DNA of 6,027 bases, taken from Thermodesulfobacteriota bacterium (lineage in GTDB: Bacteria > Desulfobacterota > BSN033 > UBA1163). Below are positions 5,955-6,027 of the stretch, piece after piece; positions within the stretch are counted from its first letter, which is position 1, and every line of letters starts with the position of its first letter. The DNA lies in assembly GCA_030024065.1 (NCBI GenBank), contig JASEIE010000242.1:1-6027 (forward strand), given 5' to 3'. Under the pieces are notes generated by a model. It made no database searches, was not told where the DNA came from, and saw only the letters and a list, made by a program, of their open reading frames with translations. A program made the position numbers and the translations under genes.

Positions 5955-6027
5955 TGTATTTGACAAAAAAGTAGTAACCCCTCAGTTATGGGGGAGATTT
6001 TTATAATATATGTAGCGCCCTCATTTA

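Noticed and set aside
5965..5994. A leftward intrinsic terminator (CCCC/GGGG hairpin, then six T) for a gene beyond the right edge
   Set aside because: The stem is only four base pairs with an eight-base loop and the T-run starts seven bases later, so it is too weak to call.
6002..6007. A rightward TATAAT box near the right edge
   Set aside because: No -35 hexamer lies at suitable spacing; the TTGACA on that strand is about 36 bases away.
5967..6027. A TPP riboswitch before the thiamine-binding gene
   Set aside because: I see none of the conserved TPP motifs in the right arrangement, and the predicted transcript start leaves too short a leader.
1..6027. CRISPR array, tRNA, rRNA or transposase
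   Set aside because: No regular repeat-spacer pattern, no cloverleaf or rRNA segment, and no transposase motif in any frame; the periodic repeats found are short-unit palindromes without spacers.

Overview
The window reads as an ordinary bacterial chromosome segment of moderate GC content. Its gene families and its many short-period palindromic intergenic repeats suggest a Desulfobacterota (deltaproteobacterial, Syntrophales-like) lineage. That placement is inference from style; no marker gene is present to fix it. I see no phage, plasmid, CRISPR array, tRNA, rRNA or intact transposase.

Layout. Two genes read rightward: the 3' part of an S-adenosylmethionine hydrolase (SAM hydroxide adenosyltransferase, formerly DUF62), running in from the left edge to 604, and a class I/II PLP aminotransferase (692-1834). 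All others read leftward. From the right edge inward these are an MTH1187-family thiamine-binding protein (5576-5884) behind a good sigma70-type promoter, a UPF0173 metallo-beta-lactamase-fold hydrolase (4828-5484), hypoxanthine phosphoribosyltransferase hpt (4003-4545), and a 592-residue exported protein with N-terminal TPR-like helices and a C-terminal periplasmic-binding-protein fold (2244-4022), which overlaps the end of hpt by 20 bases. The two gene sets converge on a 409-base gap (1835-2243).

That gap is not empty. It holds a 57-codon leftward fragment that matches the N-terminus of endonuclease V (nfi), including the catalytic-Asp segment, and then breaks off. Just beyond the break lies a 79-base nested palindrome (1863-1940). 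The rest is a palindrome built of four 8-base units per arm (2159-2239).

The most unusual content is intergenic. The element at 602-675 has five 7-base units per arm. The element at 2159-2239 has four 8-base units per arm. The element at 4555-4760 is about 205 bases long with terminal inverted repeats of about 25 bases. A weaker 7-base-period tract lies at 5504-5531. Three of these abut a stop or start codon of a neighbouring gene.

The genes show no single shared pathway. SAM hydrolase (which releases adenosine), hpt (purine salvage) and the thiamine-binding protein all touch nucleotide or cofactor economy, but the window gives no evidence that they act together. I found no convincing new multi-gene system. 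The best leads are the repeat elements and the truncated nfi.
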